Source of the DNA: Bacteroidales bacterium
Lineage (GTDB): Bacteria > Bacteroidota > Bacteroidia > Bacteroidales > P3
Direction of reading: 5' to 3'
Length of the DNA stretch: 48,855 bases
Assembly: GCA_004551865.1 (NCBI GenBank)
Contig: SFPR01000005.1
Coordinates: 1 to 48,855 of the forward strand
The position numbers and the translations under genes were made by a program. Positions 41,409-48,739 of the stretch are shown one piece after another; positions within the stretch are counted from its first letter, which is position 1; each line of letters opens with the position of its first letter. Under the pieces are notes generated by a model. It worked only from the letters and a program-made list of their open reading frames with translations. It was not told where the DNA came from and made no database searches.

Positions 41409-42413
41409 ATGACAGAAAAAATCAAGGCAGGAAGAAATCGCACCATTGTGGTACAAGAGAGTGAAATATCGCAACTTGAACACCACATAATACACAAAGA
41501 CAATTTGAACACAGCCACAGGATTTCTCAACAAAGTGATAAATGCCGATTTGTTTGAAGTTTTAACATTCCTACCCGACGAATTTGCCGATTTAATCATA
41601 GTCGATCCGCCCTATAACTTAGATAAGAATTTCAATGGTCTCAAATTTAACTCCATGAATGCCGACAAATATGAAGAATACGTCGATTCGTGGCTGACAG
41701 AACTTTGCAAGAAATTAAAGCCTTGCGGTTCTCTCTATCTGTGTGGAGACTGGAAATGCACATCATCGCTTCAAAGAGTATTGGAACGACATCTCACAAT
41801 ACTAAATCGAATAACTTGGCAGCGAGAAAAGGGACGTGGTGCAATGAATAACTGGAAAAATTCAATGGAAGACCTTTGGTTTGCGGTAAAAGACCCGAAG
41901 AATTATTTTTTTGACGTAAATGCGGTAAAGATGAAGCGAAGAGTTATAGCACCATACCGAGAGAACGGAGTGGCAAAGGATTGGGAGCAAACCAACGAAG
42001 GAAATTTCAGACTGACATACCCGTCTAATTTTTGGGACGACATAAGTGTTCCGTTCTGGTCAATGCCCGAGAACACAAATCACCCGACACAAAAACCCGA
42101 AAAGCTCATTGCCAAGCTGATACTTGCATCTTCAAAAGCAGGAGACGTTGTTTTTGACCCTTTTTTGGGCAGTGGCACAACCGCCGTGGTTGCAAAAAAG
42201 CTCAAAAGGAACTTTTGTGGCATCGAAATCAACCGAGAGTATTGTCTCTATGCGGCAAAACGTCTTGAAATGGCAAACACCGACACCCAAATCCAAGGTT
42301 ACAAAGACAATGTCTTTTGGGAAAGAAACACTCTCGCACTCCAAAAGAAAGTATGCAGGAGAAGTACAATTAAATCATTACAAACAGCCAATCTATTTGA
42401 AGATGAAGAATAA
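41409..42413 (+). CDS. Type II DNA adenine methyltransferase, beta class
   Basis: The 334-residue enzyme has catalytic motif IV DPPYN near the N-terminus (66-70) and SAM motif I FDPFLGSGTT near the C-terminus (about 249-258), the order of beta-class methyltransferases. DPPY suggests N6-adenine methylation. TQKPEKLIAKLI before motif I is also typical. The ATG at 41409 is chosen; a longer frame to 41304 overlaps the promoter. Its 3' end overlaps the next gene by 11 bases, the arrangement of a restriction-modification pair. Recognition sequence unknown. Confidence 0.9.
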   Translation: MTEKIKAGRNRTIVVQESEISQLEHHIIHKDNLNTATGFLNKVINADLFEVLTFLPDEFADLIIVDPPYNLDKNFNGLKFNSMNADKYEEYVDSWLTELCKKLKPCGSLYLCGDWKCTSSLQRVLERHLTILNRITWQREKGRGAMNNWKNSMEDLWFAVKDPKNYFFDVNAVKMKRRVIAPYRENGVAKDWEQTNEGNFRLTYPSNFWDDISVPFWSMPENTNHPTQKPEKLIAKLILASSKAGDVVFDPFLGSGTTAVVAKKLKRNFCGIEINREYCLYAAKRLEMANTDTQIQGYKDNVFWERNTLALQKKVCRRSTIKSLQTANLFEDEE

Positions 42414-43560
42414 AATAAAGGAGTTTATCTCACAAGTCTTGTCGTTCGAGACAGACAGCAAGGCAGAAATGATTAGTTTTTTGAGCGATAAATTTGCTCT
42501 GAGCCAAGACGGAACAGTTTTTTTTTGCGAACATTTTGCCATAAGGGTATCCTATTCAAAAAGTAAGTCGTTTTCCAACACTGTTTTATCCCTTTCAAAG
42601 TTGCAAAAGTACGATGGCAAGCCTTTTTTTGTTGTACTTGTTTGTGGAAAAGGGCTTCCCAACTACATATACCTTGCAAACACCACCTTCCTTTCAAAAA
42701 TCAGTCATTCCTCACAGCAGCTCAGCCAAACAAACATCAGAGGTAGTTTTAACGGAAGCGACATCATCAAAACTTATCAAGGCTTGGAGAACTGCACAGC
42801 CGAAACCTTTGAAGCCTTGTTTGCATTCCATACTCTTTCGTGGGAAGAGAACCTCCGCCGACTTGTAGCCAACACCAACAACATTGTTCCTGTGGGAAAG
42901 CAATTTGAAATTAGCAACACCGACAAAGAAAATATACTATCATCTGTCGATTTTGCGGCAAAGTTTCTTCAAAGTGAAGACTTCAAAGACCTCAGTCAAG
43001 ATTTGGAAAGCCGACTAAACAGCTGTCGAGACGGCATATTGTGTGCTGCACATATAGAAAACATCAACATAAGAGGACGTTTGATAGAAGCATTGATAAC
43101 TTCTGACCAAGAGCATCGCCAAACCCTTTTGGAAGCAGTAAAAAACGAAGAAATACCAACATACAACACAAAAAACACTCTTGGAGACTACTGTAAAACA
43201 TATCGAAACGGAACAACATATACCGACATCAAAACAAAAATTCTTTACTTACACTCAAACCCAAAGGCATACAACATAGATAAGTTTCTTGAAACAATGT
43301 CAGATGCCCACAGCATCTTGTTGTTTTACCTTATCGGAATTGACGAAAGCGGCATTGTTGCAACAAGATTGGTTTCTGCCTATCACAATGCCCTTGTTGA
43401 TGCAACCATAGTTCAATCCCATTGGTCGGGACGCAACTCTCGCGGAGTAACACAGTTTAGAGGAGAAACACTAAACGACATTCTTCAAGACAAAGACTTT
43501 GTCAATGTTTTGGACACCGAAAAAGCCCGAACGTTTCTTCGCAAACTGATGTCGATTTAG
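42403..43560 (+). CDS. Probable restriction endonuclease partner, unrecognised family
   Basis: The ATG at 42403 gives 385 residues with no signal peptide or membrane segment. I do not recognise a family or a definite PD-(D/E)XK motif. The call rests on context: it overlaps the DNA methyltransferase gene by 11 bases, has the usual size for a type II enzyme and ends just before ribD. The gene is AT-rich and full of Asn, Ser and Thr codons compared with ribD, which fits horizontal acquisition. A short C-terminal segment (QSHWSGRNSRGVTQFRG) is Arg/Gly-rich and could contact DNA. Other functions are not excluded. Confidence 0.6.
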   Translation: MKNKIKEFISQVLSFETDSKAEMISFLSDKFALSQDGTVFFCEHFAIRVSYSKSKSFSNTVLSLSKLQKYDGKPFFVVLVCGKGLPNYIYLANTTFLSKISHSSQQLSQTNIRGSFNGSDIIKTYQGLENCTAETFEALFAFHTLSWEENLRRLVANTNNIVPVGKQFEISNTDKENILSSVDFAAKFLQSEDFKDLSQDLESRLNSCRDGILCAAHIENINIRGRLIEALITSDQEHRQTLLEAVKNEEIPTYNTKNTLGDYCKTYRNGTTYTDIKTKILYLHSNPKAYNIDKFLETMSDAHSILLFYLIGIDESGIVATRLVSAYHNALVDATIVQSHWSGRNSRGVTQFRGETLNDILQDKDFVNVLDTEKARTFLRKLMSI

Positions 43561-43599
43561 CAAAAATTATTGTCTTACAAGTAAAAACAACCAAAAACA

Positions 43600-44655
43600 A
43601 TGATGAAAGAAGACGAGAAATATATGCAGCGGTGTTTGGATTTGGCGGCTTTGGGAGCGGGGAGCGTCAGTCCCAATCCCATGGTGGGGGCTGTGATTGT
43701 GTGCAATGGCGAGATAATAGGGCAGGGGTGGCACAAAAAGTACGGAGAGGCTCATGCGGAGGTGAACGCTGTGGCTTCTGTTTGCGACAAGAGCCTTTTT
43801 GCCCAATCGACTATTTATGTCAGCTTAGAGCCTTGCAGTCATTGGGGAAAGACTCCGCCTTGTGCCGAACTGCTTGTGCGTTGCGGCTTCAAGCGGTGCG
43901 TGATTGCCAACCGCGATCCCAATCCCAAGGTGAACGGCAGGGGAATTGACATTCTCAAAGCCTCGGGCATGGAGGTCGAGTGCGGCGTCTTGGCAGAGCA
44001 GGCTTGGTATCTCAATCGGGCTTTCTTCACTCGGCAACTTCTTCACCGCCCTTACATCATCTTGAAGTACGCTTCGAGTTGCGACGGCTTTATCTCGCCC
44101 GAGCAACAGGGCGACTATTGGCTGAGCAATGAGCCTATGCAGGTGTGGGTACACCGACTTAGGAGCGAAACTGACGCAATCATGGCAGGCTATCACACAG
44201 TAGAGAAAGACAACCCCCGATTGAATGTACGCAAGTACTTCGGGACTAATCCCATAAGGCTGACGATTGACCGCAATCTGAGCTTGGACAAGAACCTTTG
44301 CTTTTTTGACCACAGCCAAAGGACGGTTGTTTTCAACCACTTGTGCGACAAGAGTGAGGACAACTTGGAATACGTACATATCATGCCCGAAAGGAGCGAA
44401 GCAGAGCAGGTTGTGGAGTGGCTCTATCGGCATGAGGCAAGCACCCTTGTGGTCGAAGGGGGCAGGAGCTTGCTGAATAAGTTTATCAACAGCGGACTCT
44501 GGGACGAGATTGACCGCATCGACACACCCTGCAGCATAGGTTGCGGCACACCGGCTCCCGAAATACAAGCCCAAGCAGACGAAACAATCACCATAGGCAA
44601 CAATACACTCTGCCGATTCTTCAATCGCTCGGGCATACTCTTCAAATCCGAATAA
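43600..44655 (+). CDS. ribD: Bifunctional riboflavin biosynthesis deaminase/reductase
   Basis: The 351-residue protein joins an N-terminal deaminase and a C-terminal reductase for two steps of riboflavin synthesis. The zinc site is H52-A-E54 with C79 and C88 (SLEPCSHWGKTPPC). The reductase half starts near residue 145 (RPYIILKYASSCDGFISP) and holds a VEGGRSLLNKF segment near the end. The ATG at 43600 is followed by another at 43603, and either may be used. It lies 39 bp after the endonuclease gene, with no clear own promoter; no FMN riboswitch is visible. Confidence 0.94.
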   Translation: MMKEDEKYMQRCLDLAALGAGSVSPNPMVGAVIVCNGEIIGQGWHKKYGEAHAEVNAVASVCDKSLFAQSTIYVSLEPCSHWGKTPPCAELLVRCGFKRCVIANRDPNPKVNGRGIDILKASGMEVECGVLAEQAWYLNRAFFTRQLLHRPYIILKYASSCDGFISPEQQGDYWLSNEPMQVWVHRLRSETDAIMAGYHTVEKDNPRLNVRKYFGTNPIRLTIDRNLSLDKNLCFFDHSQRTVVFNHLCDKSEDNLEYVHIMPERSEAEQVVEWLYRHEASTLVVEGGRSLLNKFINSGLWDEIDRIDTPCSIGCGTPAPEIQAQADETITIGNNTLCRFFNRSGILFKSE

Positions 44656-44679
44656 CACACTGCTGTTCAGATGATTACA

Positions 44680-44753
44680 AAACGCCGTTTTAGCAAAACA
44701 AAACGGCGTTTTATTTTGCCAACTCGCCGTTTTATTTGAGCAAAACGCCGCTT
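44680..44753. repeat. 21-bp phased palindrome element, copy 8
   Basis: Cores are centred at 44685, 44706, 44727 and 44748 (all 21 bp), central bases C, G, C, C. The third core is the AACTCGCCGTTTT variant shared with copy 3; the fourth has one mismatch. It opens the 400-bp gap between ribD and the repeat-protein gene. Confidence 0.93.
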
Positions 44754-44831
44754 TGGAAAATCAAGTCGGTTTGTCGGTCAATTTAGTTGCAAAAATTGGC
44801 GAAAAATATTGAGCATTCAAAAATTTTTCTC

Positions 44832-44839
44832 TACCTTTG
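44832..44839 (+). promoter_or_regulatory. -7 box upstream of the repeat-protein leader
   Basis: TACCTTTG is a strong match and places the transcript start near 44845, about 210 nt upstream of the ATG at 45056, an unusually long leader for this window. Confidence 0.75.
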
Positions 44840-44848
44840 CAGCGTGTA

Positions 44849-44963
44849 ATACGATTAAGGAAACAAATGAGTGTAAATATTATTTTTGTAATTGGGAAAA
44901 ACGAATTCATTTAATTTAGCCCCATACATCGTATCGTTGTAGAATATCGGGTGTGTATGGGGC
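44849..44963 (+). promoter_or_regulatory. Candidate structured leader RNA with pseudoknot potential
   Basis: A 10-bp stem pairs GCCCCATACA (44919-44928) with TGTATGGGGC (44954-44963). Its loop begins with ATCGTAT (44928-44934), which is complementary to ATACGAT at 44849-44855, right at the predicted 5' end of the transcript. The two helices would make a pseudoknot-type fold. No T tract follows, so it is not a plain terminator. I cannot match it to a known RNA family. Confidence 0.4.
44867..44914 (+). CDS. Candidate 15-codon leader ORF
   Basis: An ATG at 44867 opens a 15-residue frame (MSVNIIFVIGKNEFI) that stops 4 bp before the 5' arm of the leader hairpin. Its place inside the leader between two complementary segments is suggestive of a leader peptide. 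No ribosome-binding signal or conservation can be checked, and a random ORF of this size is common. A second mini-ORF (MSLRFYNPYF) lies at 44972-45004. Confidence 0.2.
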   Translation: MSVNIIFVIGKNEFI

Positions 44964-45055
44964 AACAATATATGAGTTTAAGATTTTATAATCCCTATTT
45001 TTAAGTGTTAATCTAATAAACAAGCTATCAATCAATTAAAAAAGATAATTTAGAA

Positions 45056-45757
45056 ATGAAAAGGAGAACATTTATCTTGGCGGCAGCCGCTTTGGGTTGC
45101 ACCTTTGCAGAGGCTCAGAACACCAAAGAGCTGAATGCGGTTTATTTTGCAGAGCCTGTTTTTGAGCAAGTGTCCTTTGGCTCGGGCGATGCACAGCTTT
45201 TGAAAATGGAAACGCCCGAAGGTGGGGTTGTTTTCGATGCAAAAGAATTTGCACAAGCCTTGACACCCGTGCAGGAAGAGGCAATAGGCGAGCAGTTCGA
45301 GATGAAAGCAATACTCGATGCCGCTACACCTGTGCAGGAAGAAGCAATAAGCGAGCAGTTCGAGATGAAGGCAATACTCGATGCCTCTACACCAATTCAA
45401 GAAGGGGCAATAGGCGAGCAGTTCGAGATGAAAGCAATACTCGATGCCTCTACACCAATTCAAGAAGAAGCAATAGGCGAGCAGTTCGAGATGAAAGCAA
45501 TACTCGAAGCAGTAAAAGACACACCGGCTTTTGCAATCATCATTCGCAACCGAGAGTTGTTAATATCAGATTGCAGCAACAATGCAATCATCGACCGATA
45601 TGAGCTTTCCAATGTGGAAGAGAGGGAGAGTAAGACGATACTTACCACCTCAGGAGGCGACGAATTTGTGCTTGAAACGACAGCCGACGGACGTTTTCTG
45701 ACCAAAACCAAGGGCAAGTCTAACCTTCCGTTTGACAAGATGAGAATAATCCGATAA
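45056..45757 (+). CDS. Secreted protein with four 21-residue tandem repeats
   Basis: The 233-residue protein has a signal peptide (MKRRTFILAAAALGCTFAEAQ). From residue 70, four tandem 21-residue units of the form TPxQEEAIGEQFEMKAILDAx follow, each encoded by 63 bp (45263-45514). A non-repetitive beta-type tail ends the protein (about 155-233). No family is recognised. The acidic, helix-prone repeats would form an extended or coiled structure. The gene has its own promoter and a long leader. Confidence 0.75.
   Translation: MKRRTFILAAAALGCTFAEAQNTKELNAVYFAEPVFEQVSFGSGDAQLLKMETPEGGVVFDAKEFAQALTPVQEEAIGEQFEMKAILDAATPVQEEAISEQFEMKAILDASTPIQEGAIGEQFEMKAILDASTPIQEEAIGEQFEMKAILEAVKDTPAFAIIIRNRELLISDCSNNAIIDRYELSNVEERESKTILTTSGGDEFVLETTADGRFLTKTKGKSNLPFDKMRIIR
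45263..45514 (+). repeat. 63-bp in-frame tandem repeat, four units
   Basis: Units start at 45263, 45326, 45389 and 45452. Units 3 and 4 are almost identical at the DNA level, while unit 1 has more silent differences. The period is a multiple of three, so copy-number change keeps the frame. Confidence 0.9.
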
Positions 45758-45827
45758 CTTTCTCTCCTTTTGATACAACAAAGGCGGCAAAAACTGCCGC
45801 CCCTCAAACTAAAAATATTACAATATG

Positions 45828-45869
45828 AAAAATAAGATTTCTCGAAGCCTTTCGGGAAATCTTATTTTT
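45828..45869. terminator. Bidirectional terminator between convergent genes
   Basis: A 14-bp stem (AAAAATAAGATTTC with GAAATCTTATTTTT) with a 14-nt loop is flanked by A and T tracts. It separates the repeat-protein gene from the convergent lipoprotein gene. A smaller GGCGGCA/TGCCGCC hairpin lies at 45783-45801. Confidence 0.85.
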
Positions 45870-45874
45870 TTGGT

Positions 45875-46327
45875 TTACAACTCGACTTCCCGAATAAATT
45901 CGCCCATCAAATCAAACTCCAAGAGCTTGGTTTCCTTTTTCTTGGCAAGATCTACCCGATAGGTCTTCTTGTTTCGTATTTCCACAATGTTCACTTCCTC
46001 AATTTTGAAGCCGTCATAGTTGGCTTTGATGTAATCAACTATGTTTGAAGGAGTGTATTCCATTGGAACATTCCAGCTTGTCTCCACGGCTGTGTTCTTG
46101 AACTTCATGTTCACAAGGTTATCATTGCTCTTGAACGAGGCAATATAGCAATTGGAATCGACCATTTGCCAGCTCACCTGCTCGATGTCGGCACGACGCT
46201 TGTGAAAATCCTTGGTGTACTTTTCGGGAACTTCGTTCTCATTAACTGACTTGTACTTGCTTTTTGGCGTGGTGGCACAACCTGCCGCAAGAGAGCAAGC
46301 CAAAACCATCAAAACTACTTTCTTCAT
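45875..46327 (-). CDS. PepSY-like (DUF2874-type) lipoprotein
   Basis: The 150-residue protein has a lipobox signal (MKKVVLMVLACSLAAGC, Cys at residue 17). The mature part resembles the PepSY-like beta-lactamase-inhibitor-fold proteins common in Bacteroidota: WQMVDSNCYIASFKSN followed by MKFKNTAVETSWNVPMEYTPSNIVDYIKANY. It probably binds a partner protein outside the inner membrane, but no function is known. The ATG at 46327 follows a -7 box at 46353-46360. Confidence 0.78.
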   Translation of the reverse strand: MKKVVLMVLACSLAAGCATTPKSKYKSVNENEVPEKYTKDFHKRRADIEQVSWQMVDSNCYIASFKSNDNLVNMKFKNTAVETSWNVPMEYTPSNIVDYIKANYDGFKIEEVNIVEIRNKKTYRVDLAKKKETKLLEFDLMGEFIREVEL

Positions 46328-46352
46328 GTCTGTAATTGTTTTTCTGCGACTG

Positions 46353-46360
46353 CAAAGTTA
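46353..46360 (-). promoter_or_regulatory. -7 box for PepSY-like lipoprotein
   Basis: CAAAGTTA reads TAACTTTG on the minus strand, 25 bp upstream of the ATG and 16 bp from the first core of repeat copy 9. Confidence 0.7.
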
Positions 46361-46376
46361 GAAAATTATTCTGACA

Positions 46377-46535
46377 AAACGCCGTTTTGGCAAAATAAAA
46401 CGGCGATTTATTTTTCCAAAACGCCGTTTCAGCCGAACAAAACGCCGTTTTATTTTTGCCAAACTCCGTGTCAGTCGGCAAAAACAAGCGACCGACAAGC
46501 CCAAACGGCGTGCCAAGAGAAAAAATACGGCGTAA
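46377..46535. repeat. 21-bp phased palindrome array, copy 9, extended
   Basis: Four good cores are centred at 46382, 46403, 46424 and 46445 (21 bp apart; centres C, G, C, C). The phase continues with decayed cores: AAACT-C-CGTGT at 46466, an eroded site at 46487, AAACG-G-CGTGC at 46508, and ATACG-G-CGTAA at 46530. It fills most of the 320-bp divergent gap between the lipoprotein and gdhA. Confidence 0.9.
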
Positions 46536-46584
46536 AAAGGCAAAGTTTATTGCAAAAATATTTCGCAGTTCAAAAAATAGTGCT

Positions 46585-46592
46585 TAATTTTG
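46585..46592 (+). promoter_or_regulatory. -7 box for gdhA
   Basis: TAATTTTG lies 55 bp upstream of the gdhA ATG; no convincing -33 element is seen. Confidence 0.65.
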
Positions 46593-46647
46593 CAGTTCCA
46601 AATCATGGTGGTTTGGAATCAGAACAAACGTTTAAACATATAATATC

Positions 46648-47985
46648 ATGGACGTAAAAAAGATTTTAGCAGACGTTGAAGCCAAGAACCCCGGACAACC
46701 GTTGTTCTTGCAAGCTGTAACAGAGGTGTTGGAGACAATCCAAGAATATGTTGCCGAACACCCAAAATACGATAATCACAAGATTATCGAGAGAATGGTT
46801 GAACCCGACAGAATCTTCCAATTCAAGGTTGAGTGGATTGATGACAAGGGTCAAATCCAAGTAAACAGAGGTTTCAGAGTACAATTCAACAATGCAATCG
46901 GACCTTACAAAGGAGGATTGCGTTTTGCTCCTAATGTAACATTGGATACTTTGAAGTTCTTGGGCTTTGAGCAAACTTTCAAAAACTCATTGACCACATT
47001 GCCAATGGGCGGTGGCAAGGGAGGTTCTGATTTCGACCCTAAGGGAAAATCAGACAACGAAATCATGAGATTTTGCCAAGCATTCATGACCGAATTGTGG
47101 CGTTACATCGGACCTGATACCGACGTTCCTGCAGGCGATATAGGAGTTGGCGGAAGAGAAATCGGATACCTATATGGTATGTACAAGAAATTGGCTCGTG
47201 AGAACACAGGTGTCTTGACCGGAAAGGGTGCAGGCTGGGGTGGTTCTATCCTTCGTCCTGAAGCAACCGGCTTTGGTGGAGTTTACTTTGTAAACAATAT
47301 GTTGAAAAAGCACGGAATGGAATTGAAAGGCAAGAAGATAGCTATCTCAGGATTTGGTAACGTTGCTTGGGGTGCAGTAACCAAGGCTACCGAATTGGGA
47401 GCTACAGTTGTTTGTATCTCAGGTCCTGATGGTTACATCTACGACGAGACCGGTATGAACGCCGAGAAGATAGAATATATGCTTGAATTGAGAGCTTCAA
47501 ACAACAACGTTGTAAAACCATTTGCCGACAAGTTCCCTACAGCTAAGTTTATCGCAGGAAAGAAACCTTGGGAAGCTAAGGTAGATATTGCAATGCCATG
47601 TGCAATTCAAAACGAATTGAACGCAGATGATGCAAAGCAATTGATAGCTAACGGAGTTACTTTGGTATGTGAGGTTTCCAACATGGGATGTACAGCAGAG
47701 GCTATCCACGAATTGCAAAAGGCAAAAGTAATCTTTGCTCCCGGCAAGGCAGCTAACGCAGGCGGCGTAGGAGTATCAGGATTGGAGATGAGCCAAAACG
47801 CAGGACACATTGGTTGGACAGGAGCTGAGGTAGATCAAAGACTTCATGCAATGATGGATTCGATACACGAAAACTGTGTTAAGTACGGTACTGAAAAGGA
47901 CGGCTACATTAACTACGTTAAGGGTGCGAATATCGCAGGCTTCATCAAGGTTGCAGATTCAATGATTGAACTCGGAGTTTGCTAA
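46648..47985 (+). CDS. gdhA: Glutamate dehydrogenase, hexameric bacterial type
   Basis: The 445-residue enzyme interconverts glutamate with 2-oxoglutarate and ammonia. Motifs are GFRVQFNNAIGPYKGGLRF (about 76-94), the catalytic-Lys segment PMGGGKGGSDFDPKG (about 118-132), PAGDIGVGGREIGY and the Rossmann IAISGFGNVAWGA (about 231). Length and start match the approximately 445-residue NADP(H)-type family, although coenzyme cannot be read with certainty. It is a single-gene unit with a terminator at 48033. Confidence 0.96.
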   Translation: MDVKKILADVEAKNPGQPLFLQAVTEVLETIQEYVAEHPKYDNHKIIERMVEPDRIFQFKVEWIDDKGQIQVNRGFRVQFNNAIGPYKGGLRFAPNVTLDTLKFLGFEQTFKNSLTTLPMGGGKGGSDFDPKGKSDNEIMRFCQAFMTELWRYIGPDTDVPAGDIGVGGREIGYLYGMYKKLARENTGVLTGKGAGWGGSILRPEATGFGGVYFVNNMLKKHGMELKGKKIAISGFGNVAWGAVTKATELGATVVCISGPDGYIYDETGMNAEKIEYMLELRASNNNVVKPFADKFPTAKFIAGKKPWEAKVDIAMPCAIQNELNADDAKQLIANGVTLVCEVSNMGCTAEAIHELQKAKVIFAPGKAANAGGVGVSGLEMSQNAGHIGWTGAEVDQRLHAMMDSIHENCVKYGTEKDGYINYVKGANIAGFIKVADSMIELGVC

Positions 47986-48032
47986 GACAGCGTTTTGCCT
48001 TTATGCAAACCATAAAAAACAGAATTTAATCG

Positions 48033-48077
48033 GAGGCAGGCGGATTGCTTTTGCAGTTCTCCTGCCTCGTTTTTTTG
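48033..48077 (+). terminator. Terminator after gdhA
   Basis: An 8-bp stem (GAGGCAGG with CCTGCCTC) with a 20-nt loop is followed by GTTTTTTTG, 48 bp after the gdhA stop. Confidence 0.8.
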
Positions 48078-48103
48078 ATTGCAAATTATTAAATTGTGAT
48101 ATC

Positions 48104-48520
48104 ATGAATACTACAAGGAAATATCAGATACTTGACATAGTATTTTGGATAGTGTTTTTGGCAGCAATGCTTTTGTTTTCTGCCACCTCGCACACCGCTT
48201 TCGGAGTGTTATCAACATTTTTGTTCATTGCAGCAGGCTTGTTCTTGTGGATAAAGGGTTACATGGAAGCAAAGAAAGATGAAAACATAGTAACGTCTTT
48301 CCCGCTGCTTATTTTTCAGTTAGTCTTTAAGGCAATCATTATTTGTTCAACGGGATTTGCTTTGGGAAATTACCCGGGCAGCAGCATCATTGCCTTGGTT
48401 GCAGGCTTGTTGGTGTGGGTTAATGTGGTGATTGCCGCTGTTAATCGTCGCTATGCCGACATTGCATATTCCATATTAGTATTGCAAATGGTGATTGCTT
48501 GTTCCAATCAGCTTTTATAG
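48104..48520 (+). CDS. Small four-helix membrane protein of unknown function
   Basis: The ATG at 48104 gives 138 residues. Four hydrophobic segments are visible (about 10-27, 32-50, 65-85 and 92-135), with short loops such as KGYMEAKKDEN. No conserved family motif is recognised. The upstream extension of the frame to 47966 runs back through the gdhA terminator and 3' end and is rejected. Own terminator at 48546. Confidence 0.7.
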   Translation: MNTTRKYQILDIVFWIVFLAAMLLFSATSHTAFGVLSTFLFIAAGLFLWIKGYMEAKKDENIVTSFPLLIFQLVFKAIIICSTGFALGNYPGSSIIALVAGLLVWVNVVIAAVNRRYADIAYSILVLQMVIACSNQLL

Positions 48521-48545
48521 TATTGCAAATTTATAGAAGCATAGA

Positions 48546-48588
48546 AAAGTCTGCCGAGAGTGTGAAGCTGCGGCAGGCTTTTTTTTGC
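48546..48588 (+). terminator. Terminator after small membrane protein
   Basis: An 11-bp stem with one G-T pair (AAAGTCTGCCG with CGGCAGGCTTT) continues into a run of T, 26 bp after the stop at 48520. Confidence 0.8.
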
Positions 48589-48622
48589 TTTGGAACAATG
48601 GTTTGAGAATGAGGCAAAAACA

Positions 48623-48697
48623 AAAGGGCGTTTTATCTGATTGAAAGGGCGTTTTGCAAAAATAAAACGCCGTTTTTGAAACACTGAAACGCCGTTT
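48623..48697. repeat. 21-bp phased palindrome element, copy 10
   Basis: Cores are centred at 48628, 48649, 48670 and 48692 (intervals 21, 21, 22), central bases G, G, C, C. The first two are the variant AAAGG-G-CGTTT. It lies between a terminator and the promoter of the last gene. Confidence 0.9.
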
Positions 48698-48721
48698 TGC
48701 GTATCAAAAGAAAAAGAATAG

Positions 48722-48729
48722 TATTTTTG
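48722..48729 (+). promoter_or_regulatory. -7 box of the last, incomplete gene
   Basis: TATTTTTG fits TAnnTTTG, but it lies only 10 bp from the ATG at 48740, which would give a nearly leaderless message; low certainty. Confidence 0.4.
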
Positions 48730-48739
48730 AATTGAAATT

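Noticed and set aside
43561..43599. FMN riboswitch upstream of ribD (or ribE)
   Set aside because: The 39-bp gap before ribD is too short, and the ribE leader is under 50 nt with none of the conserved RFN stems.
44847..44860. TAATACGATTA resembling the T7 promoter start
   Set aside because: Only the first eight bases match; the CACTATAG part is missing and no phage genes occur in the window.
47986..47996. Palindrome core at the end of gdhA (GACAGCGTTTTG)
   Set aside because: Only the right arm matches and no partner lies at 21 bp; too weak to list as a repeat.
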